A DNA stretch of 32,597 bases from contig JAGQIK010000676.1 of NCBI GenBank assembly GCA_020431405.1, positions 1-32,597 on the forward strand. The letters run 5' to 3'. The translations under genes were made by a program, and so were the position numbers. The DNA comes from Myxococcales bacterium. Lineage in GTDB: Bacteria; Myxococcota_A; Polyangia; GCA-2747355. Under the pieces are notes generated by a model. That model saw only the letters and a list, made by a program, of their open reading frames with translations. It did not search any database and had not been told where the DNA came from. Shown one piece after another: positions 23,505 through 32,597 of this stretch; within the stretch, counting starts at the first letter, position 1, and every line of letters begins with the position of its first letter.

Positions 23505-23568
23505 GCGTGGTTATCATGCCACCTCGCGCGTTCGTTGACCCGTCGTCAGCCTTGGCGGCGCGAGCTTG

Positions 23569-23601
23569 TCGGGCCTCGGGCCTCAGGCCCCAGGCCTCAG
23601 G
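23569..23601 (+). repeat. Dispersed intergenic repeat, partial copy 2
   Basis: A run of GGCCTCGGGCCTCAGG-type units, preceded by GCGCGAGCTTG, which also occurs in the copy at 23713-23783. It is oriented opposite to that copy, so the two form the outer arms of a large inverted structure in this intergenic region. Confidence 0.6.
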
Positions 23602-23614
23602 ATCGTTCGCGGGC

Positions 23615-23695
23615 GCTGAGGCAGCTTCGCCGGAAGTCCCGCGACGCCGCGTCTCGACGGCGCCGTCGTGGCGGCCACAAGAAACGCTGCCTCAG
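23615..23695. repeat. Inverted repeat inside the repeat-rich spacer
   Basis: CTGAGGCAGC (23616-23625) and GCTGCCTCAG (23686-23695) are exact reverse complements about 60 bp apart, nested between two inverted GGCCTCG-type repeats. The arrangement resembles a REP/BIME-like or MITE-like element. Confidence 0.55.
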
Positions 23696-23712
23696 TCGAC
23701 GCGAGCTATCTC

Positions 23713-23783
23713 CTACCGCGAAGCGCGAAGCGCGAGCTTGCGGCGCGACCCGAGGCCCGAGGCCCGAGGCCCGAGGCCTGCTA
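23713..23783 (-). repeat. Dispersed intergenic repeat, copy 3, reaching the stop of the PEP-synthase-like gene
   Basis: Read on the minus strand it has four GGCCTCG-type units, then GGTCGCGCCG and GCTCGCGCTTCGCGC, the same order as the copy at 2274-2330. It abuts the TAG of the large phosphotransferase gene. Unit number differs between copies. Confidence 0.65.
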
Positions 23784-26700
23784 CGCCTGGTGCGGCTTCT
23801 CCAGCGCGCGCGAGCCGAGCCACACGTCGCCCGACGTACCGTCGATGGAGAGCACGTCGCCGCGGCGAATGCGGGATAGCTCTCGGCCGCTCTCGTCGTG
23901 CAGCGTGGCGATCTTTTGTTGGTGGTCGACGCGCAGGCCCTCGGCGCTCATCACGGCGAAGAACTCGCGCTCCTCGATGCCGTTGGCGGCGACGGCGGCG
24001 TGCGAGGTCGAGCCGCCCTTGGCGGTGAGCAGGCCGTGGGCGCTGATGATCGTGGGGATGTCGGCGGGCGTCGGGTTTTCCAGCACCACCAGCACGCCGT
24101 CGACATCGTCGCGCGTTGCCAGGTCGATGCCGCGCAGCACCTCGAGGTCCTCGTCGTCGAAGGCGACCAGGCCGCGGAAGGCGCCGCCGCACACGCCGAG
24201 CCCACGGGTGATGGGCTCGCCGGCGTCGAGGAAGCCGACGCGGTGACGGTCGGCGGGCGTGACGGCGCTGCGCGTCTGCAGCACGGCGAGCACGCCGCGC
24301 TCGACGGTGAGCTCGATCTCTTGGTCGGTGCCCATCAGTCGGCGCAGCTTGGCGACCACGTGGCGCAGGCGCGTGTCGAGCATCGGCATCAGCTCGGGCA
24401 TCTCGTCGATGTCGCGGATCGAGCGCGAGACGGTCACGCCGGCGACGAGGTCGTCGCCCGCCGCGGAGAACTTGAACTCGCCGCGCAGGCGGCGCTCGCC
24501 GAGCGCGCTGGCGTAGGTGCCGGTGACGACGCCGGTGAGCGAGGCGCGTGTCTCGTCCATGCCCGCCGCCACGGGGGCGTTTTCGTGGTTGCCGAAGGCC
24601 ATCTCCTGCACGATGCAGGGCGTCTGCCAGCTGTGCGCGCGCCCTTTGATCTCGCGAAAGCGCTGCGCCGTCGGGCGGTCCCAGCTGCGAAAGACGGCGC
24701 GCGTGGCCTGCTGCAGCTGCCACATGGGATCGGCGAGGGCGCGCTCGAGCAGCTCGCCGTAGCCCTCCTCGCGCAGGATGTCTTTGGAACGCTCGGCGAT
24801 GGCGCGCATCGCCTCCCACGGTAGGTCGCGCTTGTAGCGCACGCCGTGCTCTTTCTTGGTGGCCTCGACGATGCCGAAGCCGTCGACGTCGACGCCCCAT
24901 ACGGCGTTGGCGAAGGAGTCGATGAAGCGCCGATAGGAGTCGTAGGCGCGCCACGGGCCGTCGTTGGCGAGCGCCTCGACGATGGTGTCGTTCATGCCGA
25001 CAAACACCACCGTGCTGAGAATGCCCGGCATCGAAAAGACCGAGCCGCCGCGCACCGACAGCAGCAGTGGATCGCTCGCGTCGCCGAAGCGCGAGGGGCG
25101 ACCTTCGCGCGCGACGTCCTGCTGCAGGTGGTCGAGGTTGTCGCGCAGCATCTTGTCGAGGATCTCGTCGTCGCGCTCGTGCAGGCGTGCGCGCGGGATC
25201 GTGGCCGGCAACACGAACGCGTGGCGCGTGGGGATGTTGAGGTGGCTGATGTACATCAGGCCGGAGCCTTTGCCGCCGTAGTCGCCGCGCAGGTTGCGGT
25301 GGCCGGGCGCGCCGGCGACGTGTCGCCCGATGCGCGACCGCTCGCAGAGGTGGATCACCTGGTGCGCATCCGCCTCGGGCTGCTGCGGCGGCGGGTCATG
25401 CGCTACGAGCACCTCGTCGGGGGCGCGCTGCCGCAGCGCTTGGCGCGCGTGGTTGCAGAAGTTCACCATGCTGTTGAGGTCGTGCATGTAGCGCTGCATG
25501 TTGGCCAGCACGTGGCGCAGCTCCTCGTCGTCGAGGCGCAGTTTCTCCTGCATGCGCTCGAAGGGCACCGTCACGCGCTGCCGCACGCGGTGATAGGCGC
25601 GCTCCATGGCATCGAGCAGGTCGAGCAGCTCGGCGACGGTGCGGCCGGGCTCGTCGGCGACCGCGGCGAAGTCGAGCAGCACCTGCGAGGTGAGCCCGTC
25701 GAGCGGCAGGTTGTCGATGCAGCGATGCGCGAGCTCGATGCACAGCATCACGTCGACCTGGGCGCCGGGCGTCTCGGCCCTTTCCTGCTCGCCGCTGGCG
25801 ATGTGGCGCAGGGCGAGGTAGCCGAGCTCTTCGAGCAGGCAGTCGACGTGATAGAGCAGCCGCCGCTGGTGGGCGAAGCCGCCGCGCGCGATGGCTTTCT
25901 GTACGTCGCGACGCAGCGCGGCGCTGGCGCGGAACGTCTCGTAGTAGCGGCTCTCGCGGTAGAGCTCGACGACGCGCTCGAGGGGATCGAGCAGCGGCGC
26001 GGCGTGCTGCGCGCGCGCGGCCTCGAGCAGCGCGGCGGCGTGCTGGCGCAGCGGCGCTTCGAGCTCGAGCGTGGGTGTGTCGGCGGCGCGGATCTGCTCG
26101 AGCACGGCGACAAACGGCGTGGTGACGTGCTCGGGCAGCGCCAACGAGCACGCTTTGGCGTGCAGCTCGGCGACGTGATGGCGCGCGCTCCAGCGGTTGT
26201 TGTCGCGCAGGCCCTTTTCGACAGTCGCCTCGACTTCGTCGGACAGACTGCGCCCGCTTTCGCAGCGCAGCAGCGTCTCCTCGTAGTTGTGACGCCACTC
26301 GTCGATGCGGCCGAAGGTCTCCTCGGTGCCGAGCAGGCGTTCGAGGTCGCTGGCGATGCGTGCCACCAGCGCGCGCGGCGTTTCGGGCTGCGCGCGCGCG
26401 CGCTCGTCGGCCTCGGAGACGCGCTCGTAGCCGAGCTTGGCGAGGGCGGCGGTGTCGCCGTTGTCGAGATAGGCCAGGTAGGCGCGCGTCAGCTCGAGCG
26501 TGCGGCGGCCGAGCGCGTGGTGGGCCGTGCGCCGGATCTCGGTGACCACGCGGCTGCCGCGGATCTCGACCTCGGCGAGGCGGATCGCGTCGTTCCAGAG
26601 CCGATCGATGAGATTCGGCTTGCCCACGATCATCGCCAGATTGCGCACCAGGATGCGCATCAGCATCTGCAGGCGTCGCGCCAGTGGCCCGTCGAGCAGC

Positions 26701-27341
26701 CGAGACATCTGGTCGCCGAGCGCGGCCAGCTCGGGCTGCAGGTTTTTGGCCTGCGTGATCGCGCCGAGGTCGAGGTTGCAAAGCCGCGCCACCAGCTGGC
26801 GCAGCCAGTAGACCGCCTCGTTGCGGTTGGCGGTGGCGTTGACGCGTTCGAGCAGCGCGACGATGTCGCGGATGCGCACGATGTGCAGCGTCTCGGCGGC
26901 GCCGGCGTCGACGACGAAGATGCGATGCTCGAGGTCGACCGTGCGCGCGCCATCGAACTCGGCGAGCGCGCAGAGCAGCGCGTCGGTGTAGATCTGGCCG
27001 GCGGCGAAGCGCCGCGCGCTGCTGCGCAGCAGGCCGCTGGCGTCGCGCAGCCTGAGCACGATCGAGGCGTCGGCGATGTAGGGCACGAGCAGCACGTCGC
27101 CGCGCATGTAGAAGCGATCGTTGACCAGACCGAACGGGCGCAGCCTGCGCGCCACCAGCGCCTTGGCGTTGAGATAGGCGCGGATCGCGCTGTCTTCGGC
27201 CTTCGGCCCAGCGTCGCCGACGAACGCCCCGTAGAGCGCCACCTCGGCCTTTTCCAGCGCGCGAAGCTCTTCGGCTTCGAGCTCTGGCGCGTGCACTTCG
27301 AGTGCGCGAGCAGTCACACGCCGATCGTACGGGGCGGGCAC
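23781..27341 (-). CDS. Large PEP-synthase/PPDK-family phosphotransferase
   Basis: The protein has 1186 aa. The N-terminal ~660 residues are helical, charged and unrecognised. From about residue 670 a pyruvate-phosphate-dikinase ATP-grasp domain begins (NLRGDYGGKGSGLMYISHL). Near the C-terminus is the swivelling phosphohistidine domain with TAKGGSTSHAAVAANG (His1114), the signature of PEP-utilising enzymes. The PEP/pyruvate TIM-barrel that ends PPDK and PEP synthase is absent: the protein stops about 70 residues after the His. It may act like dikinases with a different acceptor (as glucan water dikinase or rifampin phosphotransferase). The GTG start at 27341 has a weak ribosome-binding site; a GTG eight codons in is possible. 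The acceptor is unknown. Confidence 0.85.
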   Translation of the reverse strand: MPAPYDRRVTARALEVHAPELEAEELRALEKAEVALYGAFVGDAGPKAEDSAIRAYLNAKALVARRLRPFGLVNDRFYMRGDVLLVPYIADASIVLRLRDASGLLRSSARRFAAGQIYTDALLCALAEFDGARTVDLEHRIFVVDAGAAETLHIVRIRDIVALLERVNATANRNEAVYWLRQLVARLCNLDLGAITQAKNLQPELAALGDQMSRLLDGPLARRLQMLMRILVRNLAMIVGKPNLIDRLWNDAIRLAEVEIRGSRVVTEIRRTAHHALGRRTLELTRAYLAYLDNGDTAALAKLGYERVSEADERARAQPETPRALVARIASDLERLLGTEETFGRIDEWRHNYEETLLRCESGRSLSDEVEATVEKGLRDNNRWSARHHVAELHAKACSLALPEHVTTPFVAVLEQIRAADTPTLELEAPLRQHAAALLEAARAQHAAPLLDPLERVVELYRESRYYETFRASAALRRDVQKAIARGGFAHQRRLLYHVDCLLEELGYLALRHIASGEQERAETPGAQVDVMLCIELAHRCIDNLPLDGLTSQVLLDFAAVADEPGRTVAELLDLLDAMERAYHRVRQRVTVPFERMQEKLRLDDEELRHVLANMQRYMHDLNSMVNFCNHARQALRQRAPDEVLVAHDPPPQQPEADAHQVIHLCERSRIGRHVAGAPGHRNLRGDYGGKGSGLMYISHLNIPTRHAFVLPATIPRARLHERDDEILDKMLRDNLDHLQQDVAREGRPSRFGDASDPLLLSVRGGSVFSMPGILSTVVFVGMNDTIVEALANDGPWRAYDSYRRFIDSFANAVWGVDVDGFGIVEATKKEHGVRYKRDLPWEAMRAIAERSKDILREEGYGELLERALADPMWQLQQATRAVFRSWDRPTAQRFREIKGRAHSWQTPCIVQEMAFGNHENAPVAAGMDETRASLTGVVTGTYASALGERRLRGEFKFSAAGDDLVAGVTVSRSIRDIDEMPELMPMLDTRLRHVVAKLRRLMGTDQEIELTVERGVLAVLQTRSAVTPADRHRVGFLDAGEPITRGLGVCGGAFRGLVAFDDEDLEVLRGIDLATRDDVDGVLVVLENPTPADIPTIISAHGLLTAKGGSTSHAAVAANGIEEREFFAVMSAEGLRVDHQQKIATLHDESGRELSRIRRGDVLSIDGTSGDVWLGSRALEKPHQA

Positions 27342-27389
27342 CTGCGGAATATGACAGATGCTAGGTGCGCAGCCTGCAGCCCGAGGCCG

Positions 27390-28190
27390 CTACTTCTTCT
27401 TGCGCCTCTGCTCGCGCTTCTTGCGCCGCTCCTCGGCCTCGCGCTTGCGGCGCGCGGCCTCGCGCTTCTGGTCGGCCTCCCAGACCTTGTCCGACTCCGA
27501 CTTGGGCTCGGGCTTGTCGCGCTCGGCGGCGGCTTTCTTGCGCGCGTCGTTGCGCGCCTTCTTGCGCGCCAGCGCGCGGTGGACCTTGCGGATCAGCGTG
27601 TCGAGCTGCTGCGCGAGGATCTTGCTGATCAGGCGCGCGATCTCTTGCGGGTGGCGGCGCGTGGCGGGGCGGGTCACGTCGAAGGCATGGCGCAGGATCA
27701 CGCGCGCGCTGCGTTCGTCGCGCAGCACGAAGACCATTGCAAGCCGCGCGTTCCAGTGGTCGTTGTCCTTGTCGACCTCTTCCATGGCGACCACGCGGCC
27801 TTCGAGCAGCGCGTCGACGGCGCCCTCGCTCTTGCTGCTCGACTGCACCGCCGAGAACATGCCCGAGGCGCGCAGATGGCGGATCGTCATGTCGCGCACC
27901 AGCGAGGCCGGCTCGGCGAGCCAGCGACGGTAGCCGTAGTAGCGCAGCTCGTTGTCGCCGGTGCGGTAGGCCAGCGAGCGCGCGTCGTAGCCGGGCGAGT
28001 GCGAGAACGAGTTGACGGCCAGCGTCGGGCCGTCGCCTTTCTTTTCGACCACCGCCGTGGGGCCGCTGAGGAAGTAGTAGTACTCGGGTTTGGCGGGCGA
28101 GCCGAAGCAGCCGGCGCACAACAGCGCGGCTACGCTGGTGGTGATCGCGGCCGCGGCCAGCAGAGCGTTGCGAAGGGTTGGCGTCGTCAC
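27390..28190 (-). CDS. ABC-transport auxiliary lipoprotein (MlaD-operon partner, PqiC/ABC_trans_aux type)
   Basis: The protein has 266 aa. A lipoprotein signal peptide ends in CAGC, followed by the family opening YYYFLSGPTAV and a beta-rich domain (LAVNSFSHSPGYDARSLAYR, ELRYYGYRRWLAEPASLV, LLEGRVVAMEEVD). The last ~70 residues are an extremely basic/acidic Lys/Arg/Glu tail (KREAEERRKKREQRRKKK). Such lipoproteins complete MCE-type lipid transporters at the outer membrane. The GTG start overlaps the MCE gene's stop (GTGA, 28187-28190), so translation is coupled. It is the last gene of the operon. The charged tail is unusual and may bind peptidoglycan or lipid head groups. Confidence 0.85.
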   Translation of the reverse strand: MTTPTLRNALLAAAAITTSVAALLCAGCFGSPAKPEYYYFLSGPTAVVEKKGDGPTLAVNSFSHSPGYDARSLAYRTGDNELRYYGYRRWLAEPASLVRDMTIRHLRASGMFSAVQSSSKSEGAVDALLEGRVVAMEEVDKDNDHWNARLAMVFVLRDERSARVILRHAFDVTRPATRRHPQEIARLISKILAQQLDTLIRKVHRALARKKARNDARKKAAAERDKPEPKSESDKVWEADQKREAARRKREAEERRKKREQRRKKK

Positions 28191-29236
28191 CGGACGGGCC
28201 GCTCCTTTCTCGTGTTGCCGCGCAGCAGCAGCGATGGCCGCTCGCGGATCGAACGCGCGAACTCTTTGAGGTCGCGCGCGGCCTTGTTGAGGTTGCCGAG
28301 CAAGCCGGAGAGCTGGCGATCGCGGCGGCGCAGCATCTTGCCCAGCGCGCCGGTGAGCCCAGCGATGCGATTGGCTGCCTTGCCCAGCGACGTGATCGTC
28401 AGCGAGATGGCGGGGTCGTTGATGCGGTTTCTGAGGCCGGCGGCGGCGCCGGTGATCGCGTCGAGGGTCTTCTGCGGACGCAGCCCGCGCACGGCGCGGC
28501 TGATCGAGCGCGCTGCCTGCTCGGCGGCCACCAGCGTGTTGCTCAGGCGCGTGCTGTTCTTCTGCGCCACGCCGGAAAACGACTTGGCGGCGTCTTCGAG
28601 GGCGCGCGTCATGCGCTGCGCGCTGCGCAGGATGTTGCGGATGCGTTTGGGGGCGTCGCCGGCGGCGAGCTCGGTCCAGGCGACCACCAGATCGTCGCTG
28701 TGCTCGAGCAGGCGCGCGATGGAGGCGCGGTTGCGCGCGTTGGTCAGCGCCAGCACGTTGTTGAGGATGCTCTCCATCTTCTTGGCGATGTCGGTGGCCT
28801 TGCCGGTCAGCGACTGCAAGGTCGACTCGCCTTCGGGGATCCATGACGAGCTTTCGTTGTTGGGCGAGCGCACCGCGGCCTTCTTCGAGCCGCCGGTGAG
28901 CTCGATGAACTTGAGGCCGGTGATGCCGATGGCGGTCATCACCGCGCGCGCGTCGACCTTTACGGGCGTCTTGGGTGCCAGCGAGAGGGTGACGATGACG
29001 GCGCCGACGTTTTTCTCGTCGATGCGGATCGCCTCGACCTGGCCGACGCGCACGCCGTTCATCTTGACCGTGGAGCCCGTCTCGAGGCCGCTGACGGACT
29101 CCTTGAAACGGACCCAGTAACGATCGCGAGGGTTCCACAGCTTGAGCCCAGCCAGCGTCACGATGCTGCCGAGCAGGATCAGCACGGCGAGCAGCATGAA
29201 CACGCCGAGGCGGATCTTTTGTGCGCGCGTTGTCAC
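28187..29236 (-). CDS. mlaD: MCE-domain (MlaD) lipid transport substrate-binding protein
   Basis: The protein has 349 aa. One N-terminal membrane helix (about residues 10-31, LGVFMLLAVLILLGSIVTLAG) anchors it in the inner membrane. The MCE domain follows (about 38-115: YWVRFKESVSGLETGSTVKM, NGVRVGQVEAIRID, AIGITGLKFIEL). The remaining ~230 residues are long helices that would extend into the periplasm, as in the longer MlaD/PqiB/Mce proteins. GTG start, GTGA overlap with the ATPase gene at 29233-29236. It takes phospholipid between the permease/ATPase pair and the outer membrane partner. Confidence 0.93.
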   Translation of the reverse strand: MTTRAQKIRLGVFMLLAVLILLGSIVTLAGLKLWNPRDRYWVRFKESVSGLETGSTVKMNGVRVGQVEAIRIDEKNVGAVIVTLSLAPKTPVKVDARAVMTAIGITGLKFIELTGGSKKAAVRSPNNESSSWIPEGESTLQSLTGKATDIAKKMESILNNVLALTNARNRASIARLLEHSDDLVVAWTELAAGDAPKRIRNILRSAQRMTRALEDAAKSFSGVAQKNSTRLSNTLVAAEQAARSISRAVRGLRPQKTLDAITGAAAGLRNRINDPAISLTITSLGKAANRIAGLTGALGKMLRRRDRQLSGLLGNLNKAARDLKEFARSIRERPSLLLRGNTRKERPVR

Positions 29237-30060
29237 GGCGCCTCCAGTGCGTCGAGTAAGCTCGTCTCGCCGCGCTCGTCGTGCGGCGCGGTGCGCGCGA
29301 AGAACTCGCGCACCTTCTCTATGTCGCTGTGCTTCAGCTCGTCGACGGTCCCATGCGCGAGCACCTCGCCGGCGTCGAGCATCACCACCTGGTCGGCGAT
29401 GATCTCGATGCTGGCCAGCTCGTGCGTGACGACAATGATCGTCATGCCGAGCTCGCGCTGCAACTGCCTGAGCGTGTGGTCGAGTCCGGCGGCGACGATC
29501 GGGTCGAGCCCCGCCGAAGGCTCGTCGCAGAACAGGAGCTCGGGGTCGAGCGCGATCGCGCGCGCCACGCCGGCGCGCTTGAGCATGCCGCCCGAGACCT
29601 CGGAGGGCAGCCGGTCGAGCGCGTGGCCGAGGCCCACCAGCGCGAGCTTGGCCTCCACCACGCGGCGGATCACGCGGTCGCTCAGCGAGGTGTGCTCCTT
29701 GAGCGGCAGCGCGACGTTTTCGGCGAGGGTCAGCGAGCCGAGCAGGGCGCCGTGCTGGAACATCATCCCAGTGCGGCGCAGCAGCTCGTTCTTGCGGCCC
29801 TCGTCGGCGTCGACGATCGACTCGCCGAAGAGGCGCACCTCACCGGCCATCGGCTCGAGCATGCCCGTCAGCGTGCGCAGGGCGGTCGACTTTCCGCAGC
29901 CGCTGCCGCCGCACAGCGTGACGATGCTGCCGCGCTCGATGTCGAAGGTGACGTCGCTGAGGATCACGTTGTCGCCATAGCCGGCGCGCACGTGCACCGC
30001 CTCGACGATCGCATCCGTCGCGGAGCTCGCCGTGGCCTGCGGTGGCGTTTCTGCGCTCAC
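29233..30060 (-). CDS. mlaF: Lipid-transport ABC ATPase (MlaF-like)
   Basis: The protein has 275 aa. It has Walker A GGSGCGKST, the Q-loop in MMFQHGALLGSLTLAENVALP typical of MlaF/Mkl, signature SGGMLKRAGVARAI, Walker B LLFCDEPSAGLDP and the H-loop VVTHE. It powers the permease encoded just upstream. The start is the GTG at 30060, overlapping the permease stop (GTGA, 30057-30060); a much longer open frame upstream is antisense-type noise over the permease gene. It ends in another GTGA overlap with the MCE gene. Confidence 0.95.
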   Translation of the reverse strand: MSAETPPQATASSATDAIVEAVHVRAGYGDNVILSDVTFDIERGSIVTLCGGSGCGKSTALRTLTGMLEPMAGEVRLFGESIVDADEGRKNELLRRTGMMFQHGALLGSLTLAENVALPLKEHTSLSDRVIRRVVEAKLALVGLGHALDRLPSEVSGGMLKRAGVARAIALDPELLFCDEPSAGLDPIVAAGLDHTLRQLQRELGMTIIVVTHELASIEIIADQVVMLDAGEVLAHGTVDELKHSDIEKVREFFARTAPHDERGETSLLDALEAP

Positions 30061-31199
30061 TTGAGCACCGTCGAGAGGGTGGTGAAGATGCTGTCGACGA
30101 TGATGATCGAGAAGATGCTCGCCACCACCGACGCCGTGGTGGCGCGGCCGACGCCCACCGATCCGCCCTTGACGCGCAGGCCGGTGAAGCAGCCGATGAT
30201 CACGATCACCCAGGCGAAGCAGAGGCTCTTGGCCAGGCCGGTGGTCAGGTCGTCGAGGGTCAGCGCCTGCACGGTTTGGTTGAGGTAGGCCGCCGCGCTC
30301 AGGTCGAGATAGAAGACCGCGATCAGAAAGCCGCCGAGGATGCCGAGGGCGTTGGCGTAGATCGTCAGCGCCGGCTGCGTGAAGGTGATGGCGTAGATGC
30401 GCGGCACGACGAGAAAGCGGATCGGCTCGATGCCCATCGTGCGCAGGGCGTCGATCTCTTCGCCGACCACCATCGTGCCGAGCTCGGCGGTGATCGCCGA
30501 GCCGCTGCGGCCGGCGACGATGATCGCGGTCATCAGCGGCCCCAGCTCGCGCACCATCGCGACGCCGACGAGGTTGGCGACGAAGATGTTGGCGCCGAAC
30601 TGGCGCAGCTGATAGGCGGCCTGAAACGCCATGATCAAGCCCAGCAGAAAGGCGATCAGACCGACGATGGGCAGGCCGTCGGCGCCGATGAAGCTCATCT
30701 GCTGCGACGTGGCGCCGGGCGGCGGGAAGCGTCCGCGCAGCGGGGCGATGATCGCCCAGTAGGCCGTGTCGGCGAGCAGCTGCGCCATGTCGCGCACGCC
30801 GGCGCCGAGGCGCATGCCCTTGTCGCCGAAGCGCTCGAAGAAGCCGGGGCGCTCGCGGCCTTCGCCGACGGTGCCCGGCGCGGGGGTGCGGGCGAGGGCG
30901 GGGCGGATGTTGCTCGGGACGGCGACGGCGCGCAGCGTGCGGCCGCGCTCGCTGGCGAGCACGAGCGCTTCGGCGAGCGCGGCGATGCCGGCGCTGTCTG
31001 CGCTCGCCACACGGCCGAGGTCGAGCGTGACGTCGTGCCGCTTGATCAGCGGGCGCAGCTGCTTGAGCAGCGCGGTGGCGGCGGCAGCGTCGAGCGTACC
31101 GCTGAGCACCAGGCGCACTCCTGCCACGGAGCCGCCCGCACCGCCCTCCGAGCCCGAGGACGGCGCGTCCTCGGTGCGGACTTCGATGTCCACTGGCAC
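30057..31199 (-). CDS. mlaE: MlaE-family lipid transport permease with N-terminal STAS domain
   Basis: The protein has 380 aa. Residues ~25-115 are a STAS domain (VRLVLSGTLDAAAATALL, DLGRVASADSAGIAALAEAL), the role played by separate MlaB in E. coli. Residues ~140-380 are the MlaE permease with five or six helices and the family motifs MVRELGPLMTAIIVAGRSGS, ELGTMVVGEEIDALRTMGI and LVVPRIYAI. It starts the mlaEFD-lipoprotein operon. The start codon is GTG; the region upstream (31200-31329) is shared with the divergent kinase gene. Confidence 0.93.
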   Translation of the reverse strand: MPVDIEVRTEDAPSSGSEGGAGGSVAGVRLVLSGTLDAAAATALLKQLRPLIKRHDVTLDLGRVASADSAGIAALAEALVLASERGRTLRAVAVPSNIRPALARTPAPGTVGEGRERPGFFERFGDKGMRLGAGVRDMAQLLADTAYWAIIAPLRGRFPPPGATSQQMSFIGADGLPIVGLIAFLLGLIMAFQAAYQLRQFGANIFVANLVGVAMVRELGPLMTAIIVAGRSGSAITAELGTMVVGEEIDALRTMGIEPIRFLVVPRIYAITFTQPALTIYANALGILGGFLIAVFYLDLSAAAYLNQTVQALTLDDLTTGLAKSLCFAWVIVIIGCFTGLRVKGGSVGVGRATTASVVASIFSIIIVDSIFTTLSTVLK

Positions 31200-31248
31200 G
31201 TTCTCGAACCCTAAAGGTCGCCGGTTCGCGTGTCAATTTGCGACGTTC

Positions 31249-31254
31249 TATAGA
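31249..31254 (+). promoter_or_regulatory. Possible -10 element for the kinase gene
   Basis: TATAGA stands out in an AT-richer patch of the 130-bp divergent gap between the permease and kinase genes, about 75 bp before the kinase start. A -35 partner is weak (TTCGCG, 18 bp upstream). Low confidence. Confidence 0.3.
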
Positions 31255-31329
31255 TCATGCGCCCCTTTGGACTCGCGAGGGGCGGATCGGGCACGCTAAT
31301 ATCCCAAGACACTCGAGGTCCATGGCCGC

Positions 31330-32597
<1,268 letters not shown>

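Noticed and set aside
24846-29120. Very long plus-strand open frame opposite the PPDK-family and Mla genes
   Set aside because: Same reason: it covers several real minus-strand genes and has no recognisable domain.

Overview
The window is GC-rich, gene-dense chromosomal DNA. Its features suggest a member of the Myxococcota (former Deltaproteobacteria): a zinc-ribbon Ser/Thr protein kinase, Cys-rich lipoproteins, a MYXO-CTERM-like surface protein, korAB and AceE central metabolism, and many GTG starts with GTGA overlaps. This assignment is inferred from gene content only. No rRNA, tRNA, CRISPR array or transposase was found.

Layout. 1-2.2 kb: the 3' end of a 2-oxoacid dehydrogenase E2 gene and its dihydrolipoyl dehydrogenase. 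2.6-5.6 kb: two convergent LuxR-type regulators and two lipoproteins. 5.6-9.7 kb: a PAS histidine kinase, a PlsC-esterase fusion, a CBS-pair protein and a lipoate ligase-like protein. 9.7-13.1 kb: a korA-korB-ferredoxin operon behind an AT-rich palindrome. 13.3-13.8 kb: a MYXO-CTERM-like secreted protein. 13.8-19.4 kb (minus strand): the most interesting block. 19.4-23.5 kb: aceE, a CoA-binding/membrane fusion and a small membrane protein. 23.5-23.8 kb: repeat-rich spacer. 23.8-27.3 kb: a large PEP-synthase-like phosphotransferase. 27.4-31.2 kb: an Mla-type lipid transport operon. 31.3 kb to the end: a Ser/Thr kinase that runs out of the window.

The 13.8-19.4 kb block reads, in transcription order: a Nif11-type RiPP precursor with a GG cleavage site and a Cys-free Gly-rich core; a YcaO enzyme; a long TfuA protein; a poly-cysteine leader ORF (seven Cys codons in a row) followed by an intrinsic terminator; a CysO/ThiS-like sulfur carrier ending Gly-Gly-Ala-Tyr; a rhodanese-E1 fusion; and a CysM-like cysteine synthase. 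TfuA/YcaO pairs make peptide thioamides, and TfuA can release sulfide from a thiocarboxylated ThiS-type carrier. The block therefore looks like a thioamidated-RiPP locus placed directly beside its likely sulfur-delivery and cysteine-synthesis genes, with the sulfur operon apparently under cysteine-responsive attenuation. No exporter, protease or JAMM peptidase for this system is in the window.

Other points of note are a conserved YcaO N-terminus that has no standard start codon and lies in frame behind the precursor's amber stop, a 16-bp tandem repeat whose CTAG supplies stops on both strands, dispersed GGCCTCG-type intergenic repeats, and several unusual domain fusions.
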